Source of the DNA: Desulfobacterales bacterium
GTDB taxonomy: Bacteria > Desulfobacterota > Desulfobacteria > Desulfobacterales > JAEINQ01
Assembly: GCA_016342285.1 (NCBI GenBank)
Contig: JAEINQ010000055.1
Coordinates: 1-47,564, forward strand
DNA length: 47,564 nucleotides
Direction of reading: 5' to 3'
The notes under the pieces are model-generated. The model was given only the letters and a program-made list of their open reading frames with translations. It was not told the DNA's origin and did no database searches. Below, in pieces: positions 34,911-42,837 of this stretch (positions are counted from its first letter, which is position 1; each line of letters begins with the position of its first letter). The translations under genes were made by a program, and so were the position numbers.

Positions 34911-35699
34911 TTGATTTTAAATAAAAACAGGGCATTAAGGCCCTGTTTTTATTTTGAATCAACCGCATTTTTGAGCTTATCAGCTGTTTGCCGTCTATAT
35001 ATCCGCAAGGATTGATGTCGTTCGGTAACGATCCTATTGCCCCCTGGCTTTTTGGCCTGTTACCCACTTTTGGGGGCATCGGCAATCCGCTCCATTTTCC
35101 GGGCCACGTCTTCCAGCGTTTTCAGGTCGCGATGAATCCCGGCAAGACATACATGACCAACCCTCCCTGTGTCGCTGGACTCTTTCACATTGTGATCCTT
35201 GGATTTCTCCGCATAGGACCTTGGACATGTTTGCACCCAGCAAATCCCGGGCAATTTGATTTTCCACCATGCCAGAAAACTTACACTATGGGGATTGTCA
35301 AAATTCTGTTCCGTTTCAACACCTGCCCCCCTGCTGGCTGTTGACAATGTCTCGTCGGGCCGGTTGCCGCTGACAATCCCTTGAGCCTTCCGATTCTGAC
35401 TCACATTGAGTTTGACGGTGCGGGCCGTCCTTTGATCCGTATCGGAACGTATTTCTGACAAATGCTATAAAAAGGATATACACCTATTTATATAGGTGGG
35501 CAATGGGAGGGCGATAAAACCGGACGACTCATCCACAATTCCGGCACCCAGACGTCATTTTCCCCGGCCCCCGTCATCTTGACATTACCCGCACTTTGGC
35601 TTACATACGTGTGCCATCCCGGCGACGGGAAGAGCGCCGGCAACGCAGCCAACGCGCAGGTGTTTGCAGACCCTTTTGAACAGGACCCCAGTTGATCGC
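34911..35699. other. Interval of about 0.8 kb between tRNA-Ala and EF-G
   Basis: Begins with the tRNA terminator. Minus-strand frames between 35060 and 35461 read, in part, MSKVLCGEIQGSQ in one frame and IHRDLKTLEDVARKMERIAD in another; they could be a frameshifted small gene but no family was recognised. Near its end, CACCTAT-TTAT-ATAGGTG (35481-35498) forms a perfect 7-bp stem. No integrase or attachment duplicate was seen despite the tRNA nearby. Confidence 0.4.
34920..34955 (+). terminator. Intrinsic terminator of the tRNA-Ala transcript
   Basis: AAAAACAGGGC pairs with GCCCTGTTTTT around a small loop, followed by ATTTT. It starts only about ten bases after the CCA end of the tRNA. Confidence 0.9.
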
Positions 35700-37733
35700 A
35701 TGAAAAAGACCGACCGAATAAAGAATATCCGCAATATCGGCATCATGGCCCATATTGATGCGGGCAAGACCACCGTGACCGAGCGGATTCTCTACTATAC
35801 GGGACGATCCCACAAGCTCGGCGAGGTGCACGACGGCGAGGCGGTCATGGACTGGATGGTCGACGAACAGGAGCGGGGAATCACCATCACCTCCGCCGTC
35901 ACCACCTGTCTCTGGAGGGAAAAGGAAATCCAACTCATCGACACCCCGGGCCATGTGGACTTCACCATCGAAGTGGAGCGATCTCTTCGGGTACTGGACG
36001 GGGCCATCGGTGTGTTTTGCGCCGTGGGCGGCGTCGAACCCCAGTCGGAAACGGTCTGGCGTCAGGCGGACAAGTACAAGGTGCCCAAAATCGCCTTCGT
36101 CAACAAGCTCGACCGCATCGGGGCGGATTTCTTCGCCACTGTAGAAATGATGAAAACCCGGCTCAACGCCAACCCCCTGATCCTTCAACTTCCCGTGGGA
36201 GCGGAGGATCAGTTTTCAGGCGTCATCGACCTGGTACGAATGAACCGCGTTGTCTGGGACGACGACAGCCTGGGGGCCGCCTTCACCCTGACCGACATAC
36301 CCCAGGCGCTTTTGGCGGAAGCGGAAACCTATCGCGAACTGCTTGTTGAGGCCATTGCCGAAGTCGACGACGGCATTATGGAGTCCTACCTGTCCGAAAC
36401 ACCCATTGACCAGGAGGCGCTGATAGAAGCAATTCGCCGCGCCACCATCGGCCTGAAACTGGTGCCGGTCCTGTGCGGCAGCGCGCTTAAAAACAAAGGG
36501 ATACAACCGCTTCTCGACGCCATCGACCGGTTCCTGCCGAGTCCGGCCGACGTCCCTCCCATTGCCGGAATTCATCCGGAAACCGGAGAATCCGTCGACT
36601 GTCCGCCCACTGACAAGGCACCGCTGGCCGCCCTGATCTTCAAGGTCTCCATGGCCGAAGGAAGGAAACTCTCCTTTGTCAGGGTCTACAGCGGCAAACT
36701 CAAGGACAAGGAGGACGTCTACAATCCGGCCCTCGGGAAAAAGGAAAAGATCTCGCGCATCCTGCGCATGCACGCCAACAAGCGCGAACGGATCGAAGAG
36801 ATCGGCGCGGGCGGAATCGTGGGGATCATCGGGCTCAAGGATTCATCCACCGGAGACACCCTCTGCCATGCCGACCATCCGCTGCTTCTGGAAAAAATGG
36901 AGTTCTACGAACCGGTCATTTCCGTGGCCATCGAACCCAAGACCCATGCCGACCAGGAAAAGCTCGAGCAGGTACTGGAAAAATTCGTGGCCGAGGATCC
37001 GACCCTGCGGGTCAAACAGGACGAGGACACGGGCCAGACTATTTTGTCCGGCATGGGCGAGTTGCACCTGGAAGTGATCGTCAGCCGCATGATGCGCGAA
37101 TTCAACACCCAGGTCAACGTGGGCAAGCCCCAGGTGGTCTACCGGGAAACCATTTCTCAGGAGGCCGGAGCCTCGGCCCGGTTCGACAACGAAGTCTCCG
37201 GCCAGCGGCATTTTGCCCGGGTTGATCTTCGGGTCCGGCCCCTGGCCCGGGGAAGCGAGAATCGATTCCTGTCCAAGATCAGAGATGAAACGATCCCCGC
37301 CGTCTTCGTCCCGGTCATTGAAAAATCGGTGATGGAAGCCCTGGAAAGCGGCGCCTTAATGGGATACCCGGTGGTCGACGTGGAAATAGCCCTGGTGGGC
37401 GGGGAACACCGGGACGGGGCGTCAACGGAACTGGCCTACAAGGTCAGCGCCTCCATGGCCGTCAACGATGCACTGAACAAAGGGGGGCCGTTTCTACTCG
37501 ACCCCATCATGGCTGTGGAGATTTTCATTCCCGAATCCTTTGTGGGCGAGGTCATCGGCGACCTGAACGCCCGGGGAGGGAAAATCGAGGCCATCGCCCA
37601 CAAGGGCAGCGCCCAGGTGATATCGGCCACCGCGCCGCTGGCCAAGATGTTCGGCTATTCGACCTCCCTGCGGTCCGCCAGCCAGGGAAGGGGCACCTTT
37701 ACCATGCTGTTCTCCCACTTCGACAGCCGTTAG
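35700..37733 (+). CDS. fusA: Translation elongation factor G, second type (EF-G2-like)
   Basis: A 677-residue translational GTPase that drives ribosome translocation or ribosome recycling. G motifs: AHIDAGKTT, RGITITSAVTT, DTPGHVDFT, NKLDR and GSAL. It then has the EF-G domain II to V pattern (GMGELHLEVIVSRM in domain III, and ARVDLRVRPLARG in IV). It stands alone, away from the str operon (rpsL-rpsG-fusA-tuf), and is slightly short, which suggests it is the paralogue often called EF-G2. Exact role is inference. ATG at 35700 gives the family N-terminus (MKKTDRIKNIRNIGIMAHID); upstream signals are weak, and a TTG start at 35664 is possible. Its stop overlaps the convergent protease gene by 4 bases. 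Confidence 0.93.
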   Translation: MKKTDRIKNIRNIGIMAHIDAGKTTVTERILYYTGRSHKLGEVHDGEAVMDWMVDEQERGITITSAVTTCLWREKEIQLIDTPGHVDFTIEVERSLRVLDGAIGVFCAVGGVEPQSETVWRQADKYKVPKIAFVNKLDRIGADFFATVEMMKTRLNANPLILQLPVGAEDQFSGVIDLVRMNRVVWDDDSLGAAFTLTDIPQALLAEAETYRELLVEAIAEVDDGIMESYLSETPIDQEALIEAIRRATIGLKLVPVLCGSALKNKGIQPLLDAIDRFLPSPADVPPIAGIHPETGESVDCPPTDKAPLAALIFKVSMAEGRKLSFVRVYSGKLKDKEDVYNPALGKKEKISRILRMHANKRERIEEIGAGGIVGIIGLKDSSTGDTLCHADHPLLLEKMEFYEPVISVAIEPKTHADQEKLEQVLEKFVAEDPTLRVKQDEDTGQTILSGMGELHLEVIVSRMMREFNTQVNVGKPQVVYRETISQEAGASARFDNEVSGQRHFARVDLRVRPLARGSENRFLSKIRDETIPAVFVPVIEKSVMEALESGALMGYPVVDVEIALVGGEHRDGASTELAYKVSASMAVNDALNKGGPFLLDPIMAVEIFIPESFVGEVIGDLNARGGKIEAIAHKGSAQVISATAPLAKMFGYSTSLRSASQGRGTFTMLFSHFDSR

Positions 37734-39244
37734 CGGATCCCCCCTTTTAATGCTCTCGTAAAAAGCGGTTCCCGGCGCAGCAATGAAGCGTCTGGTGTCC
37801 ATTGCAGCTGCGGGGCCTTACCCGAACGTGAAGGCCCCGTCTTTCCCCATCGCCCCTCATCATCCATCTCCTTGAGCATGGCCTCGGCTTTTTCCCGTTT
37901 GATCGGATCGCGCAGGAGTTCCAGTGCCCGTTTGAGGTGAAACGTGGCAATGCGAAAATTATTCTGTTCCTTATGGTGCAGGCCCAGGTAAAAGTGGGCC
38001 GGGCCGAGCTGCTCCATCTTGCCGTAGGCCTCCCCCAGAAAGGCAGCCGCCTGGGGGTATTGAGAATAAAGATCCAGCACCCGTTCCAGGCTGTCCACCG
38101 CCTTGGCGTAATCGCCCAGCAAAATCCAGGTTCGCCCGAGATGGAACCAGGCGTCGGGATCGTCGGGACTCTCTCGGACGGCGCTGGTCAAAGTCGAGAT
38201 GGCGGCGGCGTACTGCCCCAGGGCATACTGGGACTGACCCAGCGCCGACAGCACGTAGCCGGCGGAAGGGTCCAGCGTTTTCACCGCCGTAAACTCTGAA
38301 ATGGCTGCTGAATATCGTGAGTTGCGGGCCAGGATCAGGCCGTATCCGTAGCGGATCAGCGCCCGGTTCGGCGTTTGTTCGGCCAGGGCCGCAAACCGCT
38401 TCAGGGAAAGTTCCGCATCACCGTACAGGGCTGCCAGGCGGATGCGGGCCCGCTCAAAGCGCCGGGAATCCCGTTCCCCAATCTTACGATCCAAAGGATG
38501 GGTGGCCTGCCATCCGTCGATATAAAGGATCCGGTCTTCCACGGCCGGATGGGTGGAAAGGTAGCTGGGAACCATATCCGAACCGTACCATTGTTTGGCC
38601 CGGATCTTTTTCAAAACGGTCAGAAGCCCCTCAGGACCGTAACCCAACTGATCCAGGTACTTGAGCCCCATCTGGTCGGCTTCCATTTCATCGTCGCGAC
38701 TGTATTTGAGCTGTGCGGATTGGCCGGCCGCCATGGACCCGACGGTCACGGCACTGCCGATCTGGCTGCCGCCGCCCAGGAAAACGCCGGCGACCATGCC
38801 GGCCAGCGACGCCAGGTTGATTTTGGTGGAGCGGTCGATCCGGTCGGAAATATGCCGACGCATCACGTGGCAGATTTCATGGGTCAAAATACCGGCCAGT
38901 TCACCTTCGGTCTCCATGGCCTCAATCAAGCCACTGTTGATAAAAACATGCCCACCGGGCCCGGCAAAGGCATTGTAGACATTTTCGTGAATCACATAGA
39001 AATGGTAATCGAAGGGCTGGGCCGGTAAAAGCGCGACCACCCGATTGCCCACCTCGTTGACATAAGCGACCAGAAAGGGATCTTTGATCAATTTAAACTT
39101 CTCGTTGACGATTTTCAGGAATTCCTCGGCCAGCTCTTTTTCCTTGCCAATGGAAATCCCCAAGGCAACACCGGGAAAAACCATGCCGGTAACCCACACG
39201 GTAATTAAAACCACTGCGGACAGCTTTTTGAGTATCGCTATCAA
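37730..39244 (-). CDS. M48 family metalloprotease with TPR repeats (BepA/YfgC-like)
   Basis: A 504-residue exported protease. An N-terminal signal helix (VVLITVWVTGMVFPGVALG) is followed by an M48 domain with the zinc motif HEICH (in AGILTHEICHVMRRHISD), the third ligand region SRDDEMEADQMGLKYLDQLG, and the substrate-region STHPAVEDRI. From about residue 260 on come TPR-type helix pairs (RALIRYGYGLILARNSRYSA, AWFHLGRTWILLGDYAKAVD). The layout is that of BepA, a periplasmic quality-control protease for outer-membrane proteins such as LptD and BamA. The start is TTG at 39242-39244 with AGGTGA six bases upstream; no ATG fits. Its 3' end overlaps the EF-G gene by 4 bases. Confidence 0.92.
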   Translation of the reverse strand: MIAILKKLSAVVLITVWVTGMVFPGVALGISIGKEKELAEEFLKIVNEKFKLIKDPFLVAYVNEVGNRVVALLPAQPFDYHFYVIHENVYNAFAGPGGHVFINSGLIEAMETEGELAGILTHEICHVMRRHISDRIDRSTKINLASLAGMVAGVFLGGGSQIGSAVTVGSMAAGQSAQLKYSRDDEMEADQMGLKYLDQLGYGPEGLLTVLKKIRAKQWYGSDMVPSYLSTHPAVEDRILYIDGWQATHPLDRKIGERDSRRFERARIRLAALYGDAELSLKRFAALAEQTPNRALIRYGYGLILARNSRYSAAISEFTAVKTLDPSAGYVLSALGQSQYALGQYAAAISTLTSAVRESPDDPDAWFHLGRTWILLGDYAKAVDSLERVLDLYSQYPQAAAFLGEAYGKMEQLGPAHFYLGLHHKEQNNFRIATFHLKRALELLRDPIKREKAEAMLKEMDDEGRWGKTGPSRSGKAPQLQWTPDASLLRREPLFTRALKGGIR

Positions 39245-39393
39245 TTTTCACCTGACATCATTATGGGATTGGTTCGTTTCCACTTAACACTTATCCGGGC
39301 CGGCCCAAACCGTGCAAGTCCCTTTCATACCAGCATTTCACACCGGTCTTAAGCGCTTTCCAAACCCCTTCGTTTATGATACGTTCGCCCATC

Positions 39394-40152
39394 ATGGCAA
39401 ATAAGATCTGCATAGCGAATCAAAAAGGCGGCGTCGGCAAAACCACGACGGCCGTCAATCTGGCCGCGGCCCTGGCCGTATCGGAAAAGCGGACCCTGTT
39501 GGTGGACTGCGATCCCCAAGGGAACGCCACCACCGGCGTGGGTATCGACAAAACCGGTGTCACAAAGTCCCTATACCACGGTCTGATCGGCGAAGCCAGG
39601 GCTGCCGAGTTGATCATCGACAGTGAAATCGAACACCTGAAGGTCATTCCCGCCCTGGTGGAACTCATCGGCTTCGAAGTGGAGATGATTGCCGAAAACG
39701 GCCGGGAAGCCGCCTTGAAAAATCTGCTTGCCCCCATCGAAAAGGACTTTGATTTCATCATTCTCGACTGTCCGCCGTCCTTGAGTCTGCTGACGGTCAA
39801 CGCCATGACAGCCGCCAACCGGCTGCTGATCCCCCTTCAGTGCGAATTTTACGCCATGGAAGGGCTGGGCCAGCTGCTTCAAACCATTGGGCGGATCCGG
39901 GGAAGCTTCAATCCCGACCTGGACATCTGCGGCATTCTGCTGACCATGTTCGACAAGCGCACCAACCTGAGCTACCAGGTGGCCCAGGAGGCGGAGACCT
40001 ATTTCAAGGACCTGGTCTTTGAAACCATGGTTCCCCGTAATGTTCGTCTCGGTGAAGCACCGAGCTTCGGGAAACCGATCCTGCTCTACGATGCCGCCTC
40101 GGTGGGGGCCACGAGCTACTTCAACCTGGCAAAAGAGATCCTGGCCAATTAG
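39394..40152 (+). CDS. parA: Chromosome partitioning ATPase ParA/Soj
   Basis: A 252-residue Walker-type ATPase for chromosome segregation. The deviant Walker A motif KGGVGKTTT is in ANQKGGVGKTTTAVNLAAAL at residues 9-28; Walker A' and B regions DCDPQGNATTG and IILDCPPSLSLLT follow. ATG 39394 matches the usual Soj N-terminus; another in-frame ATG lies at 39376, and neither has a clear ribosome-binding site. It is divergent from the M48 gene. ParB follows after 56 bases. It works with ParB bound to parS sites, none of which I saw in this window. Confidence 0.95.
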   Translation: MANKICIANQKGGVGKTTTAVNLAAALAVSEKRTLLVDCDPQGNATTGVGIDKTGVTKSLYHGLIGEARAAELIIDSEIEHLKVIPALVELIGFEVEMIAENGREAALKNLLAPIEKDFDFIILDCPPSLSLLTVNAMTAANRLLIPLQCEFYAMEGLGQLLQTIGRIRGSFNPDLDICGILLTMFDKRTNLSYQVAQEAETYFKDLVFETMVPRNVRLGEAPSFGKPILLYDAASVGATSYFNLAKEILAN

Positions 40153-40208
40153 CCTTACCACCAGGATGATCCCCTGGCCGCCCGCTCCCGTTGAAAAAGG
40201 CGTTCCCC

Positions 40209-41120
40209 ATGAAAAACCCCAAAGAATCGAAAAACAAGACGACAACAACGCCGCCCAAGAGAAAAAAAATGGCCCTGGGAAAAGGATTGGGCGCCCTGAT
40301 TCCGGAGCTACCGCCCGCACCCGATCCAGGGTCGCGGGAGTTCATGCAATGCGACATCGACCGGATCCGCCCGAACCGGTATCAACCGCGTCGGCACTTC
40401 GCCGAACCCGAAATGGCGGAACTGGCCGCATCCATTCGCCAGCAAGGTATCCTTCAACCCCTGCTGGTACGAAAAACCGAGGCCGGGTTTGAACTGGTTG
40501 CCGGTGAGCGTCGTCTTCGCGCCGCCAGAATGGCCGGTCTGAAAAAGATTCCGGTGGTCATCAAAGACCTGACCGATTCTGAAATGCTGGAAATTTCCAT
40601 TGTGGAAAACATCCAGCGCGAGGATTTCAATCCCATCGAAGAGGCCGAGGCATACCACCGGCTTATCACCGAGTTCAAACTCACCCAGGACCAGGCTGCC
40701 GAACGCGTCGGCAAGAGCCGTTCGGCCGTGGCCAATTTCCTTCGGTTGCGACAACTCCCCGATCCCATCAAGGAGACCATCATCGAAGGCAGCCTTAGCA
40801 TGGGGCACGCCAGGGCACTTCTCGGCGCAGAGCGGCCCGGCGACCAGGTGGCCGCCTGGCGCGAGGTCCTGGAAAAAAAACTTTCCGTTCGACAGACCGA
40901 GGAACTCATCAAGCGCATGAGAACCCAGGTGCCTGCCAAACCGGCCCCGGTGATTCCGGATTCCGATGCCATCTATTTTCAAAATATCTCTGAAGACCTG
41001 AGTCGGCATTTCGGTACCAAGGTCCTGATCAAGCGGCAGAATGAAAAGGGAACGGTTGAAATCGAGTTCTACAACAACGACGACCTGGACCGTCTGCTGA
41101 ACCTGTTTAGACCCACCTGA
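40209..41120 (+). CDS. parB: Chromosome partitioning protein ParB/Spo0J
   Basis: A 303-residue CTP-dependent DNA clamp that loads at parS. A basic N-terminal tail leads to MALGKGLGALIPE, the conserved ParA-interacting start. The ParB/Srx CTPase core has IRPNRYQPRRHF, GILQPLLVRK, LVAGERRLRAARMAGL and ENIQREDFNPIEEAEAYHRL. A helix-turn-helix (QDQAAERVGKSRSAVANFLR) and a C-terminal dimerisation region follow (residues about 250-303). The ATG at 40209 is preferred to a TTG at 40191. It is followed 7 bases later by the NYN protein gene, so the three are likely co-transcribed. Confidence 0.95.
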   Translation: MKNPKESKNKTTTTPPKRKKMALGKGLGALIPELPPAPDPGSREFMQCDIDRIRPNRYQPRRHFAEPEMAELAASIRQQGILQPLLVRKTEAGFELVAGERRLRAARMAGLKKIPVVIKDLTDSEMLEISIVENIQREDFNPIEEAEAYHRLITEFKLTQDQAAERVGKSRSAVANFLRLRQLPDPIKETIIEGSLSMGHARALLGAERPGDQVAAWREVLEKKLSVRQTEELIKRMRTQVPAKPAPVIPDSDAIYFQNISEDLSRHFGTKVLIKRQNEKGTVEIEFYNNDDLDRLLNLFRPT

Positions 41121-41127
41121 TATTTTC

Positions 41128-41649
41128 ATGTCCGTTCACATCATCATCGATGGGTACAACCTTATTCGGCAGTCCGCCTCGCTGCAGCGGCTGGAACAGG
41201 TCGACCTGCAAACCGGCCGGGAAGCCCTGATCCGCCGACTGGTCGCATACAAGCGCATCCGCCCCCACAAAATCACCGTGGTCTTCGACGGAACGGGCGA
41301 CCCGGGCCTTTCTCCGTCGCGGGACCGTGTCGGCGGCATTTCCATCGTCTTTTCCAGAAGCGGCGAGACAGCCGACGCCGTTATCGCCGCTATGGCCCGA
41401 CGGTTTGGGGAAAAGGCAATGGTTGTCAGCTCCGACCGGGGGGTGACCAATTCCGCGGCCGCGGCCGGAGCCGCGGTCATCGGGTCCCCGGAATTTGAAG
41501 AAAGGGTCGAGATGGCAGCCTATATGGAGATCAAGGGGGATGACGGGGAACCGTCCGAGGGATGGTCGCCCACCACCCGCAAGAAAGGCCCCCGAAGAAG
41601 ACTCCCCAAGCGGCAGCGCCGCAACAGCGCCAAGATTCAAAAGCTGTGA
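41128..41649 (+). CDS. NYN/YacP-type endoribonuclease-like protein
   Basis: A 173-residue protein of the YacP/DUF901 branch of NYN (PIN-like) RNases. The start IIIDGYNLIRQ carries the first acidic residue, and the others are in KITVVFDGTGDPG, RSGETADAVIAAM and VVSSDRGVTNSAAAAGA, which together would form the metal site. YacP/Rae1 of Bacillus cleaves mRNA on the ribosome. The C-terminus is a basic tail (TRKKGPRRRLPKRQRRN), probably for RNA binding. It starts 7 bases after parB ends, which suggests translational coupling, though the ribosome-binding site is weak. RNase activity is inferred from the family. Confidence 0.88.
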   Translation: MSVHIIIDGYNLIRQSASLQRLEQVDLQTGREALIRRLVAYKRIRPHKITVVFDGTGDPGLSPSRDRVGGISIVFSRSGETADAVIAAMARRFGEKAMVVSSDRGVTNSAAAAGAAVIGSPEFEERVEMAAYMEIKGDDGEPSEGWSPTTRKKGPRRRLPKRQRRNSAKIQKL

Positions 41650-41734
41650 CCTGAATTGAACGCTCAATTTCGGTGATCGCCGCGCCTATTGACGCCCCCT
41701 GACCGATCTGGTAGGCACTCGGACGGAGCGAGTG

Positions 41735-41886
41735 AGCCCCCCACTGAGCAGGTGGCCTCGTAAGGCTCCCATAGGGGGAAAGACAATCAATATTCGATAT
41801 TGCTCTTACACGGTTGTTCTGTTCTCCCCGGGACGGGTGTATCTTTCCGGGGCCACCACTTGAAATGGCGGTTTCATATCAGAACG
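41735..41886 (+). repeat. Multi-hairpin repeat, copy 8 (modules A and B)
   Basis: Module A is degenerate (GCCCCCCACTGAGCAGGTGG). The spacer CAATATTCGATATTGC and CTTACACGGTTGTTCTGTTC are nearly identical to copy 6. Module B ends CCACCACTTGAAATGGCGG. It fills the gap 41650-41986, with no gene between the NYN gene and the DUF3842 gene. Confidence 0.78.
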
Positions 41887-41986
41887 ATCCATGTCCAATC
41901 GCATATGTTGTCACCTTTTGGCCCCTTGTGGCTCTCTAAGAAAATCGCAGCCGGCTTATTAAAGGCCATGGCGGCAGGGAAAGATC

Positions 41987-42403
41987 ATGACCATGAAACG
42001 GATCTGTGTCATCGACGGGCAAGGAGGCGGCATTGGCAGCGCCGTCATCAGGCGGCTCAAGGAACTGTTGGCGGAAAACGTTGAAATCGTCGCCCTGGGG
42101 ACCAATGCCATTGCCACGGCCCAAATGCTCAAGGCCAAGGCCAACCGTGGGGCATCGGGCGAAAATGCCATTGTCCGGACCGTCCGACAGGTGGACGTCA
42201 TCATCGGGCCCCTGGGCATTGTCATGGCCAACGCCATGATGGGCGAAGTCACGCCGAAAATGGCCGAAGCCATCGCCAGCTGCCCCGCCCGGAAGTTCCT
42301 GATCCCCCTGTCCCAGGAAAACGTCGAAATCGCGGGGCTGACCCCGGCACCGTTGCCCCACCTGATCGAATCATTGATTCGAGACGGACTTAAAATTTCG
42401 TAA
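41987..42403 (+). CDS. DUF3842 family protein
   Basis: A 138-residue protein of the uncharacterised DUF3842 family. It begins with a nucleotide-binding-like loop (ICVIDGQGGGIGSAVIRRLK), and contains VIIGPLGIVMANAMMGEVTP and CPARKFLIPLSQENVEIAG. The fold is probably Rossmann-like. It is next to a CooT-like nickel-binding protein gene, a pairing that I recall from other anaerobic genomes, so it may serve a nickel enzyme. ATG 41987 has AGGGAAAG upstream, with a second ATG two codons later. Its stop codon TAA (42401-42403) coincides with the start of the repeat element that follows. Confidence 0.85.
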   Translation: MTMKRICVIDGQGGGIGSAVIRRLKELLAENVEIVALGTNAIATAQMLKAKANRGASGENAIVRTVRQVDVIIGPLGIVMANAMMGEVTPKMAEAIASCPARKFLIPLSQENVEIAGLTPAPLPHLIESLIRDGLKIS

Positions 42404-42571
42404 GCGTTCACAGGGCACCGCACCTGCTTTGTTCCCGGGCAATTGAAGTACGAAATAGTACGTCTGCATGCCCGGCGCCTCGCATCTACGGCACCCTGTA
42501 AACGCTTACCGTACGAGGGGTTGGAATTTCTTGAGCGTTTCAGCCCCGTGAACAGTTTCAAAATTTCGTAG
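42402..42571 (-). repeat. About 170-bp palindromic element, copy 2, with 11-bp flanking repeat
   Basis: Reverse-orientation copy of 9099-9266. It is flanked by AAAATTTCGTA at 42392-42402 and again at 42560-42570. The direct repeat looks like a target-site duplication: the left copy holds the last codons of the DUF3842 gene and the first base of its present stop, and the right copy keeps what would be the pre-insertion end (AAAATTTCGTAG, with stop TAG). The first 11 bases match exactly. Confidence 0.85.
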
Positions 42572-42647
42572 TGTCCAGCCACGACTTGGTTCTTGAGTCA
42601 ATGGGCACCGATGATCGTTTTCAATTCGAAAGAAAGGAGTCGCCATC

Positions 42648-42833
42648 ATGTGTGAAGCCAACGCCTATGTCATCGACGGAGAGAACAAAACCCTGGTCAT
42701 GGAAGCCGTCGACACCGTGGAGCCCGAAGAAGACGGCCTGAGACTGACCAGTATTTTCGGGGACCAGAAATTCGTCAAGGCCAGCATTCACGCCTTGTCG
42801 CTGGTGGACCACCAGATTTATCTCAAGATCTGA
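42648..42833 (+). CDS. CooT-like nickel-binding protein
   Basis: A 61-residue protein of the CooT family, which in Rhodospirillum aids nickel insertion into carbon monoxide dehydrogenase. The N-terminal MCEANAYVIDG has the family's MCxA start, where Cys2 binds nickel, and DTVEPEEDGLRLTSIFGDQK follows. The ribosome-binding site AAAGGAG is strong. It lies near the DUF3842 gene on the same strand, though a 244-base gap containing a repeat separates them. No CODH or acetyl-CoA synthase gene is in the window. Confidence 0.85.
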   Translation: MCEANAYVIDGENKTLVMEAVDTVEPEEDGLRLTSIFGDQKFVKASIHALSLVDHQIYLKI

Positions 42834-42837
42834 CCCG

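Noticed and set aside
34873..35085. A small minus-strand frame ending in VELRGLEPLTP
   Set aside because: The ending is the antisense translation of tRNA-Ala, a common false gene next to tRNAs.
35060..35461. A 133-residue minus-strand gene
   Set aside because: Some segments look protein-like, but composition is odd, there is no ribosome-binding site, and the best segments are in different frames. It is recorded only as a possible remnant.
34835..35699. An integrated island at tRNA-Ala
   Set aside because: No integrase gene, mobility gene or repeated tRNA end was seen.
39394..41120. A parS site near parAB
   Set aside because: I looked for TGTTTCACGTGAAACA or close variants in the window and found none. 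A loosely similar sequence near 25886 (GTTTTCCACGGAAAC) is inside resB and lacks the core.
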